The notes under the pieces: generated by a model
Databases searched by the model: none
The model's input: the letters and a program-made list of their open reading frames with translations, nothing else
What the model was told of the DNA's origin: nothing
DNA from: Planctomycetota bacterium
Lineage (GTDB): Bacteria > Planctomycetota > Phycisphaerae > WQYP01
Assembly (NCBI GenBank): GCA_021831565.1
Contig: JAKBMM010000023.1
Location: 1 to 42,771, forward strand
DNA: 42,771 bases
Reading direction: 5' to 3'
Shown here: positions 7,051-13,487 of the stretch, piece after piece
Position numbering within the stretch: the stretch's first letter is position 1
How the letters are laid out: every line of letters begins with the position of its first letter
Position numbers and translations under genes: made by a program

Positions 7051-7582
7051 ATGCCCTACCAAACGTACATTCCCAAGTACGGCCACCACAAAGCCAGCGG
7101 CCAAGCCGTCGTCCGCTTGGACGGCCGTTACTTTTACCTAGGTCCCTACGGCAGTGCGGCCAGCCGGCAGGAATACGACCGGCTGGTAGCGCATTGGCAA
7201 ATCGCCGGTCGTTGCCTGCCCGAGGCTGGACCCAAGAGCGTAGCGCAGATCATGCTGGCCTCCGGGCGCTACCTGCACCAGTACTACCACTGCCCGCTCA
7301 AAGGGTTCCACAAGGACATCCACGCGTGGAAGATGGCCGTGCGGCCGCTGAAGGCCCGCTACGCCCACATGCGGGCCTTGGGTACCTTGACCCGGAACCG
7401 ATGTGTCATACGCCTGAAGGACAAACCAAATCCTGGCCACAGCCAACAGGACCGCGGCATCCGCTAGGGCACCCAAAAAGTCGGCAGGAACAGTTGAGGA
7501 ACCAACGTTCACGGTCATCAGCGATGCCACGCCCCTTCAGGAGACGGCCTTGAAACTTCTGGGTTTGTACCCAGTACGGTGA
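7051..7582 (+). pseudogene. Eroded tyrosine recombinase (integrase) N-terminus plus unrelated-looking 3' fragment
   Basis: ATG 7051 has GGAG seven bases upstream. The first ~110 residues (PKYGHHKASGQAVVRLDGRY, FYLGPYGS, EYDRLVAHWQIAGRCLPEAG, then a helix ending VRPLKARYAHMR) match the N-terminal arm-binding/core-binding region of planctomycete-type phage integrases. Homologues are ~350-400 residues with a C-terminal R...HxxR...Y catalytic domain. Here the frame loses similarity near 7380 and stops at 7467. A second frame (7418-7582) reads EEPTFTVISDATPLQETALK and ends LLGLYPVR; it looks like a true C-terminus of some protein but I cannot assign it. No catalytic domain is present, so the gene is dead as a recombinase. 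Confidence 0.6.
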
Positions 7583-7698
7583 AGGGCAATAAGAAAGGAA
7601 ACCCTTGAAACCAAAGGTGTTTTACGCCTTTTGTGGGGGGAACTATGGGATAGATGAGAACTGGTCTCACTTAAGATGCGGCAGATTCCACCTGCGGC

Positions 7699-7726
7699 TT
7701 GTCGCCCCCGCATTGCGGTTTACAAT
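7699..7726 (+). promoter_or_regulatory. Candidate tatD promoter giving a near-leaderless transcript
   Basis: TTGTCG (7699-7704), a 16-bp spacer and TACAAT (7721-7726, five of six to the -10 consensus) precede ATG 7733 by only six bases. Transcription would start at or next to the start codon. No Shine-Dalgarno sequence lies before this ATG, in agreement with a leaderless message. The -35 match is weak. Confidence 0.4.
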
Positions 7727-7732
7727 ATCCTT

Positions 7733-8515
7733 ATGCTTATCGACACGCACTGTCATTTGACCTATGTCGGCTTGGCCGAGCGGCAGGATGCCGTGGTCCA
7801 GCACGCGGTGGCGGCGGGTGTTAAGCGTTTGATAACCATCGGCACCCATCCGGTGGATCACCTGCCGGCGCTGCGAACCGCGGAAAAGTTCCCGGAGGTT
7901 TTCGCTGCCTTAGGAATCCATCCGCAACACGCCCACGAAGTGGAGGCGGACTTTATCGCGCCATTACGCGATGCAATTACCGCGAATCGGCGTGTGGTGG
8001 CGGTGGGAGAGTGCGGTTTGGATTACCATCATGAATCGGCGCCGGCGGATATCCAAAAAAAGGCTTTTCTGGCCCAGCTTGCATTGGCGGATCAACTTCA
8101 TAAACCCGTTATTTTGCACGTGCGCGACGCTCATGCGGACGCCTTGGCGATCCTGCGCGATTTCCGGCATCTACGTTTCGTAGTGCACTGCTTCAGCGGT
8201 ACACCACAAGAGGCCAGGCAGTGGATTGAATTAGGGGCGTATATCGGTTTTACGGGGATTATCACTTACAAAAACGCGCCGGACGTTCGTGCCGCCTGCC
8301 AATTGGTTCCCGCGGACCGCTTGCTCGTGGAAACCGATGCTCCTTACCTGTGTCCCCAGCCGGTGCGGAAGAACAAAACCAACGAACCAGCCTTCGTGAC
8401 GCACGTGGCGCGGCAGGTGGCGATGGAACGAGGTATTACATCTGAAGAGGCGGCCGGAATAACCACGCGCAACGCCCACCAACTATTTGGTCTGGATGGT
8501 TTTTGTCAATCTTGA
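7733..8515 (+). CDS. tatD: TatD family metal-dependent DNase
   Basis: A 260-residue protein of normal TatD length. All metal and catalytic residues of the family are visible: H6xH8 in DTHCHL, E93 in VGECGLDYHH, H129 in VILHVRDAH, H152 in FVVHCFSG and D202 in VETDAPYL. TatD proteins are TIM-barrel 3'-5' exonucleases/DNases acting on DNA ends and, in some bacteria, in oxidative-damage repair; the cytosolic role here is inferred from family. The chosen ATG begins exactly at the conserved MLIDTHCHL. An in-frame extension upstream lacks similarity. The gene stands alone. The stop codon lies inside an 11/12-bp tandem duplication (8506-8529). Confidence 0.95.
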   Translation: MLIDTHCHLTYVGLAERQDAVVQHAVAAGVKRLITIGTHPVDHLPALRTAEKFPEVFAALGIHPQHAHEVEADFIAPLRDAITANRRVVAVGECGLDYHHESAPADIQKKAFLAQLALADQLHKPVILHVRDAHADALAILRDFRHLRFVVHCFSGTPQEARQWIELGAYIGFTGIITYKNAPDVRAACQLVPADRLLVETDAPYLCPQPVRKNKTNEPAFVTHVARQVAMERGITSEEAAGITTRNAHQLFGLDGFCQS

Positions 8516-8529
8516 CATCAATCTTGACC
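8506..8529 (+). repeat. 12-bp-period tandem duplication across the tatD stop
   Basis: TCAATCTTGAC occurs at 8506-8516 and again at 8518-8528. The tatD TGA stop (8513-8515) lies in the first copy. It is one of four short tandem duplications with 12-15 bp period in this window. Confidence 0.8.
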
Positions 8530-9235
8530 AACCTTCACCTCCATGGTAACATACATAACTTGGAAGGTAGCCTCTCGTGACTTTGTCGCAAAAGTGTATG
8601 GCGGCCTTCCTGATGAGACGCAACTCGAGGAGTTGACTCGGCTTGGCGAGGCTTTAGTAAAGCCTCTCACCCCGGTTCCAATTGACAGAAACCGGGTGGG
8701 TATGCATGCCGTTAATTGTCCATTCGTCCGGCATGACATGTCGGCGGGCGGGCGCGATCCGAAGAACCGGATCGTATAGATCGACAAATGGTGAATCAGC
8801 AAAGGCTTATCTTCTGAAATCCCTTGGGGTGTCCCATGGTTCGAGTCTTTCCCGATTTTCGCATGGCTTGCGTGGTGCGGGAGTCGGCGGAAACGCCGGG
8901 AGATTCACGAACCCGAAACGTGCCTATGTTCGCCGACGGTGTTTCAATCCTTTGTCTAAAACCGGTGTGCGAACAGTTCCAAAGGGGCTGACTTCTCCCG
9001 CGGACACAAGCTGAATTTTTCCATTTGTCATCTGGCGGCAGGCGTACGGGCGCTGGAGCGTCTGTGGGAAGCTGTTGTGGTTGGCTTGCGGCCGTTCAAC
9101 TCTTCGCCGGTAGCGTGCTTCGGCGGAATCCGTGTATTGATACCCTGGTCCGCCGCCTCATGGGCGAGCCGACGTGGGGATCGCCGGCGGCGCCATTGTA
9201 TGACGGTCTGGATAAGAAAGGATTGAGGGTTGGCC
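8516..9235. other. 720-bp gene-free stretch rich in inverted repeats
   Basis: No convincing protein gene lies here. A 78-codon rightward frame at 8543-8779 has no ribosome site or recognisable product. Instead there is a run of hairpins: CAACTC-GAG-GAGTTG (about 8620-8634), GAGGCTT-TAGTA-AAGCCTC (8648-8666, perfect palindrome arms of nine), CCCGGTT..AACCGGG (about 8671-8697), CGATCCG-AAGAAC-CGGATCG (8755-8774) and CGGCG-GAAA-CGCCG (about 8890-8905). Four to five compact stems in ~300 bp suggest a structured RNA, a long leader of the RNase Y gene, or both. I found none of the hallmark strings of RNase P RNA, tmRNA or SRP RNA. Confidence 0.4.
8820..8987 (+). ncRNA. Candidate rod-like structured RNA (6S-like layout), low confidence
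   Basis: The two ends can pair: CCCTTGG (8821-8827) with CCAAAGGG (one bulged A) near 8979-8986. Further in, GTTCG (about 8840) pairs with CGAAC (about 8970). Inside are CGCA-TGGCT-TGCG, a GNRA-capped CGGCG-GAAA-CGCCG hairpin, and GAAAC..GTTTC. A ~168-nt RNA with a closing stem, an open middle and terminal hairpins is the general layout of 6S RNA, but I cannot show the conserved central bubble. It might equally be the leader of rny. Confidence 0.22.
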
Positions 9236-10861
9236 ATGTTTTATACCGATTGGGTTGCCGGCCTGGGGCTTTACCAGGCATCATCTTCTCCCGCCGCCAT
9301 CGCCCTCCTCTTCGATGTGCTCATCGGCGCTGGCGGACTGGTGCTGGGAATTTTCGCGGCGTTTCTGATCGCCAAAATACGCGGCGGGTCCGCCCTGAAG
9401 AGGGGACGGGCGGAAGCGAAAAGAATCATTGCGGATGCCGATCGCCGGACGGGCGAGTTGGTCAAGCAGGCGGAACTGGCCGCCCAGACCGAAGCGCTTA
9501 AAATTCGCGCGCAGGCCGAGCGTGAAGTGGAGACGCAGCGTGCGGAAATGCGCAATATCGAACAGCGCCTTCTCAAGCGCGAAGACACGCTGGACCAGAA
9601 ACTCGACACCCTTACGAGCAAGGAAAAGAATCTCGAATCGCTGGAAAAAAGTCTTTCCGAACGGAACCGCGCGTTGCAGGCCAGGGAGGCGCAGGTGGAT
9701 CAGGCCCTCGCCCGTGAAAAGGAAATTCTGCTGCAAATAACCAATATGTCGATCGATGACGCCCGCCAGTTGCTGCTCAAACGGGTGGAAGACGAGGTTC
9801 GCCATGAAATGGCGGCTCTGGTTGAAAAAATCGAGGAGCAGGCGCGGGAGGAAGCCAAGCAGCGTTCCGCCAACATCATGCTTCAGGCCATGCAGCGCTA
9901 CGCCGCCGAAGTCACCAGCGAAGGCACAACCAAATCCGTCGCCATTCCCAACGACGATATGAAAGGCCGCATTATCGGTCGCGAGGGGCGTAACATACGC
10001 GCCTTTGAGCAGGCCACCGGTGTGGATGTGATCATTGATGATACCCCCGGCGTGATCACGGTGAATTGCTTTGATCCGATTCGCCGGGAGATCGCCCGCC
10101 TTACCATGGAAAAGCTTATTGCCGACGGGCGCATCCACCCCGCCCGCATCGAAGAAGTGGTCGAGGGCGTGCAGCGAGAAATGGATAATCACATCCGCCA
10201 GATCGGCAAAAAAGCCGTTCTGGAGGCCAATATCAGCGGCCTGCACCCGAAAATATCGGAGATGCTCGGCCGGCTGCACTACCGCACAAGCTACGGCCAA
10301 AATGTGCTTCGACACTCCCTGGAAGTCGCCTATCTTTCGCAAATGATCGCCGATGAGCTGCGCCTGGACGGTGCTTTGGCCCGCCGGGCGGGTATGCTTC
10401 ATGACATCGGCAAGGCGATGGATCATGACCAGGAAGGCGGCCATCCCGCCCTGGGTATGGAATTCTGCCGTAAATTCAACGAACCGGAAGCCGTCCTTAA
10501 CGCCATCGGCGCCCACCACAGCGATATACCCGCGACCACGCCTTATACGCCCATCGTGATGGCCGCGGATGCCATCAGCGGTGCCCGGCCCGGCGCCCGG
10601 CGCGAATCGCTGGAACGCTATATCAAGCGTTTGCAGGACTTGGAGAACATCGCCAATAGCTTTAAGGGCGTTCGCCAGGCCTTCGCCATCCAGGCGGGAC
10701 GGGAAATTCGGGTGATCGTGGATCCGGATCGTTGTGACGATGCGACCGCCCGGCTCATTGCCCGCGACGTGGCCAGGCGCATTCAGACGGAGTTGACGTT
10801 CCCCGGCGAAATTCGTGTAACGGTATTGCGCGAAGTCCGCGCGGTGGAATTGGCGCGATGA
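9236..10861 (+). CDS. rny: Ribonuclease Y, membrane-anchored endoribonuclease
   Basis: A 541-residue protein, the usual RNase Y length (~520). Order of parts: an N-terminal transmembrane segment (~residues 19-46), a long coiled coil rich in Glu/Arg/Ala (~50-195), a KH domain with GRIIGREGRN at 244-253, an HD domain with the H-D pair in MLHDIGKAMDHD (H389, D390), and the C-terminal RNase Y-specific region ending in the conserved GEIRVTVLRE. The enzyme makes initial cuts in mRNA and is the centre of turnover in bacteria lacking RNase E. ATG 9236 is chosen because GAGGG lies six bases before it; a TTG two codons upstream would be too close. Its 700-bp upstream region is full of hairpins and could be a regulated leader. 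Confidence 0.95.
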   Translation: MFYTDWVAGLGLYQASSSPAAIALLFDVLIGAGGLVLGIFAAFLIAKIRGGSALKRGRAEAKRIIADADRRTGELVKQAELAAQTEALKIRAQAEREVETQRAEMRNIEQRLLKREDTLDQKLDTLTSKEKNLESLEKSLSERNRALQAREAQVDQALAREKEILLQITNMSIDDARQLLLKRVEDEVRHEMAALVEKIEEQAREEAKQRSANIMLQAMQRYAAEVTSEGTTKSVAIPNDDMKGRIIGREGRNIRAFEQATGVDVIIDDTPGVITVNCFDPIRREIARLTMEKLIADGRIHPARIEEVVEGVQREMDNHIRQIGKKAVLEANISGLHPKISEMLGRLHYRTSYGQNVLRHSLEVAYLSQMIADELRLDGALARRAGMLHDIGKAMDHDQEGGHPALGMEFCRKFNEPEAVLNAIGAHHSDIPATTPYTPIVMAADAISGARPGARRESLERYIKRLQDLENIANSFKGVRQAFAIQAGREIRVIVDPDRCDDATARLIARDVARRIQTELTFPGEIRVTVLREVRAVELAR

Positions 10862-10874
10862 AGCGAGCGGCCGC

Positions 10875-10903
10875 TTGGCCTCTTTTGCTTCTGGTTCTAT
10901 AAT
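10875..10903 (+). promoter_or_regulatory. Promoter of the tRNA-Leu gene
   Basis: TTGGCC (10875-10880) and TATAAT (10898-10903) are separated by 17 bp. The transcript would begin about six bases before the mature tRNA 5' end at 10916. The -10 is a perfect consensus and the -35 matches four of six positions. Confidence 0.65.
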
Positions 10904-10915
10904 CACCGCATCTTC

Positions 10916-10999
10916 GCCGGAGTGGCGGAACTGGCAGACGCGCTGGATTCAAAATCCAGTTCTCGCAAGAGAGTGTGGGTTCGATTCCCTCCTCCGGCA
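10916..10999 (+). tRNA. tRNA-Leu (anticodon CAA)
   Basis: The 84-nt gene has acceptor strands GCCGGAG / CTCCGGC with discriminator A, an anticodon arm CTGGA-TTCAAAA-TCCAG (anticodon CAA, reading UUG), a long variable arm (TCTCGCAAGAGAGT region) as expected for class II tRNAs, and a T-loop TTCGATT. CCA is not encoded. It lies between rny and hisH. The start of hisH is only 20 bp downstream, so tRNA and hisH may share one transcript. Confidence 0.95.
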
Positions 11000-11019
11000 T
11001 ATTCGGATGCTACGGGCCG

Positions 11020-11634
11020 ATGCTTGCCATTGTTGATTACTCCATGGGCAATCTGCGAAGCGTTCAAAAGGCCTTTGAACGGCTGGGCTTTCCCGCATGT
11101 ATTGTTCGTTCGCCGGACGAAGTCCGCCGGGCCGACCGGCTGATTCTGCCGGGAGTTGGCGCCTTCGGCGATGCGATCGGCGCCTTGGAGAAAACCGGCC
11201 TGGACCGGGCGGTGAAAGAATTCATCGCCACGGGACGGCCTTTTCTGGGAATCTGCCTCGGCCTGCAACTCCTGATGGAAAAAGGCTGCGAAGATGGCGA
11301 ACATGCCGGCTTGGGCGTCATTAGGGGCGATTGCGTTCGTTTTACCGTGGACTCTCCGCCGTGGAATCTCAAGGTGCCGAACATGGGCTGGAATGCCATT
11401 AAGTTCCGGTCCGACATTCCGCTTTGGCGCGGAATACCGCCGGAGTCCTATATGTATTTCGTGCACAGTTACCATGTGCGCCCCACGGACGAGAGCTGGA
11501 TTGCGGCCACGGCGGACTATGGCGGGGAATTTGTCGCCGCGATCGGAAAAGACAACGTAATGGCCACGCAGTTTCATCCGGAAAAAAGTCAAAGTACGGG
11601 GCAAATGATATTGCGGAATTTCGCCGAGTTGTAA
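11020..11634 (+). CDS. hisH: Imidazole glycerol phosphate synthase glutaminase subunit HisH
   Basis: A 204-residue class-I glutamine amidotransferase. It opens with IVDYSMGNLRSVQKAFE, which is typical of HisH, and has the oxyanion segment LPGVGAFGDA (43-52), the nucleophile C79 in FLGICLGLQLLM, and H186/E188 in TQFHPEKSQ. VPNMGWN and YFVHSYHV are HisH-specific. HisH releases ammonia from glutamine for HisF, which makes imidazole glycerol phosphate and AICAR in histidine synthesis. HisF and other his genes are not in this window, so the pathway is dispersed. ATG 11020 follows the tRNA-Leu closely with no strong ribosome site. The gene is followed by a clear promoter for the next unit. Confidence 0.95.
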   Translation: MLAIVDYSMGNLRSVQKAFERLGFPACIVRSPDEVRRADRLILPGVGAFGDAIGALEKTGLDRAVKEFIATGRPFLGICLGLQLLMEKGCEDGEHAGLGVIRGDCVRFTVDSPPWNLKVPNMGWNAIKFRSDIPLWRGIPPESYMYFVHSYHVRPTDESWIAATADYGGEFVAAIGKDNVMATQFHPEKSQSTGQMILRNFAEL

Positions 11635-11716
11635 ACTTCGTGTAGCCGTGTGGCTTTTCTCAAGGAACGCGGAATGGCGCCTATAAAAAAATTCCGAAAA
11701 AATTCCCTGATTTTCC

Positions 11717-11745
11717 TTGACAATCCCCTTCTCCGCGATTAGAGT
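11717..11745 (+). promoter_or_regulatory. Promoter for the lipoprotein-pseudopilin unit
   Basis: A perfect TTGACA (11717-11722), a 17-bp spacer and TAGAGT (11740-11745, four of six) predict a transcript starting near 11752. The first supported start codon is at 12041 and the pseudopilin starts at 12268, so the leader is ~290-515 nt. The stretch 11752-12040 has no gene I can support and no riboswitch I recognise. Confidence 0.55.
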
Positions 11746-12040
11746 AATAATTGAGTAGCGGATCACTGGAGTATTTTATCCGTCCAGTGTGTTCATCAGT
11801 GCCGTTGAGGCCGCCCTCATATTCCTCCTCATTCGGCTCCAGAGATACCGCTCTCCAAAGTGTGTGTCCGCTTTGTCCGGGTTCCATGGGGCTCGTCGGG
11901 CGGGCGGAAGAAAAGTTTTCGTCTGGGTTCTCGGTCTGTTACAATGAGTTTGTGGCCTCGGTGGCCACATCGGAAACTGGATCGCAAGCGTCCGTGTAGT
12001 GGCGAGGGCCAAGGCCCGCCGAAAAACGGATGGGGTTTTT

Positions 12041-12187
12041 ATGATGGGCCGTGCGGCCTGTGCCCCGTTTGTTTATGGACTCATCCTCTTATTATGCGGG
12101 CTTGGAGCCTGTGACGTTGGAAACATTATTCGCGTCATAGTGCTTGGGCCGCCTGCGGGGCGCGAGCGAAATGTGAACGTCGGTTGA
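12041..12187 (+). CDS. Very small putative lipoprotein
   Basis: A 48-residue frame begins [10 protein letters not shown], followed by a hydrophobic stretch [18 protein letters not shown] is a lipobox with the modified Cys at ~23, leaving a short mature peptide ([16 protein letters not shown]). GGATGGGG lies five bases before the ATG. The stop overlaps nothing and the pseudopilin gene starts 80 bp later on the same strand. Small lipoproteins of this kind are easily missed. I cannot exclude that it is a chance frame in the leader of the next gene. Confidence 0.4.
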   Translation: MMGRAACAPFVYGLILLLCGLGACDVGNIIRVIVLGPPAGRERNVNVG

Positions 12188-12267
12188 AAAAATGCTGCTC
12201 ACGGCGCGTTGCCGTGGAGTGGCAATCAGCCGTCGGTAATTGTGGTCTCTTTTTTGGAGGACCTCTC

Positions 12268-13395
12268 ATGAGGAACCGTCAAAATCACAAATTCGATATC
12301 CGCCGTGGCGGACAAAGAACCGGTCAAAGAAAAAGAAAAGGTTTCACTCTTATTGAGCTGCTGGTGGTGATTTCGATCATCGCTCTGCTCATCGCCATCC
12401 TTCTGCCAAGTTTGGCCAGGGCTAAGGAACTGGCCAACCGTACGGTTTGCTCGGCCAATATCCGCGGCATTATTCAGTCGATGATCACGTACGCCCAGAG
12501 CAACAACGGTACGTTTCCGGTTACTAATCCGGCGACCGGGCTGACCTACGATAATACGCCGATCACTCCCACAGGTTGGAGCAAAGGAATTGCCACTACA
12601 ACTTATGCGACGGTCGATACTTGGTATGTCACACCGGGTAGTAACCCCCCAGCTCCGGCCAACCAGGTAGGCGATGTGCTCAGCGGTCCATGGATGCTGG
12701 TTCTGGAGGGTTATTCAGTTCCAAAGGCCTTTATTTGCCCGTCTGATCCTCTCACCAATACCGGCCCGTCGCTTGAGTATATCACAGGAATTGGAGCGAC
12801 GTCCACAGCGTACCTTGGCAACTTCGGAATAACTCAGACAGTATTGTCATCCATTGGATCCCCCACTGCCGGTACAGCCACGCAGCACCCTGCCGACGGC
12901 GAAGGTGAAAGCTATTCTTTCGCTTTCCCGTGGGTTGACATTGGTGGAACCCTTGCTGTCGGGGGCTGGTGGAATTCCAACAATGCTTCCACCAATGTAC
13001 CCCTTGTGAGCGACATGGCTCCGATCAGCTCCAATGCCGCCCCCACCGGATCCACATATCTCCGACACACAACCACCAATCCCAATACCAACACGTATGG
13101 GGATTACATCTATAATTCCGGAAACCACAACGGTGCTGGTCAGAATGTGGGCTACGGCGACGACCATGTGAGCTGGACAAAGAATCCCTACGTCGGCCAA
13201 AATCAGGACAACATCTTTACGTATGAAACGGCTGGTTTTGGCGGGAATGGTCTCTCGCCAAGCGTTACGCAGACGAGCCTGAAGCAACCGGGTGATGGTA
13301 TCACGGCGCCCGCAATCCAAACCGCTTCGCCGCCGTATGACATCTGCATGACACCGGTGCGGGAAGTTAACGCCGCCCAAACACCGGCTTGGTAA
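12268..13395 (+). CDS. Prepilin-type cleavage/methylation domain protein (pseudopilin-like)
   Basis: The 375-residue protein has a basic leader (RKRKG) and the prepilin peptidase site G25-FTLIE, with E30 at position +5, followed by a hydrophobic helix [20 protein letters not shown]. It then has the [19 protein letters not shown] segment typical of planctomycete pseudopilins. The rest is Gly/Thr/Asn/Pro-rich, with strand-forming surface-type sequence ([14 protein letters not shown]-like). Such proteins are numerous in Planctomycetes. A role in type II secretion/pilus-like structures or at the cell surface is inferred. ATG 12268 is firmly set by GGAGG seven bases upstream. The common C-terminal 'H-x9-DG' box is not obvious. 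A strong terminator follows. Confidence 0.85.
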   Translation: MRNRQNHKFDIRRGGQRTGQRKRKGFTLIELLVVISIIALLIAILLPSLARAKELANRTVCSANIRGIIQSMITYAQSNNGTFPVTNPATGLTYDNTPITPTGWSKGIATTTYATVDTWYVTPGSNPPAPANQVGDVLSGPWMLVLEGYSVPKAFICPSDPLTNTGPSLEYITGIGATSTAYLGNFGITQTVLSSIGSPTAGTATQHPADGEGESYSFAFPWVDIGGTLAVGGWWNSNNASTNVPLVSDMAPISSNAAPTGSTYLRHTTTNPNTNTYGDYIYNSGNHNGAGQNVGYGDDHVSWTKNPYVGQNQDNIFTYETAGFGGNGLSPSVTQTSLKQPGDGITAPAIQTASPPYDICMTPVREVNAAQTPAW

Positions 13396-13440
13396 TCTCG
13401 GATCGCCGGGATCGGCGATGCGGTCAATAACCTATAGCAT

Positions 13441-13470
13441 AGCGCGGGCTGAAAGCCCGCGCTTTTTTTT
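13441..13470 (+). terminator. Intrinsic terminator after the pseudopilin gene
   Basis: GCGCGGGCT (13442-13450), loop GAA, AGCCCGCGC (13454-13462), then eight Ts. A perfect nine-bp GC-rich stem and T-run make this a textbook rho-independent terminator. Confidence 0.92.
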
Positions 13471-13473
13471 CAG

Positions 13474-13479
13474 CTATAA
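13474..13479 (+). promoter_or_regulatory. Consensus -10 box directly before the ABC exporter start
   Basis: TATAAT lies eight bases before ATG 13488, immediately after the preceding terminator. No -35-like hexamer is found at 16-18 bp because that position is inside the terminator stem. If used, the message would be leaderless. No ribosome site is seen before ATG 13488. Confidence 0.35.
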
Positions 13480-13487
13480 TCCTCCGT

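Noticed and set aside
8543-8779. 78-codon rightward frame
   Set aside because: No ribosome site, no recognisable sequence, and it overlaps a run of hairpins that a coding sequence would not need.
8941-8975. CRISPR-like GTTTCAATCC string
   Set aside because: A single occurrence with no repeat spacing; not an array.
8981-9030. tmRNA-like GGGGCTGA start
   Set aside because: The following bases do not match tmRNA, and no T-arm or tag reading frame is found.
9281-10906. 541-codon open frame opposite rny
   Set aside because: It is the mirror of RNase Y codon usage, with no domain, start signal or realistic composition; rny on the other strand has all motifs.
10755-11000. Leftward ORF with EEGIEPTLSCENWILNP
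   Set aside because: It is the well-known antisense reading of tRNA-Leu, not a gene.
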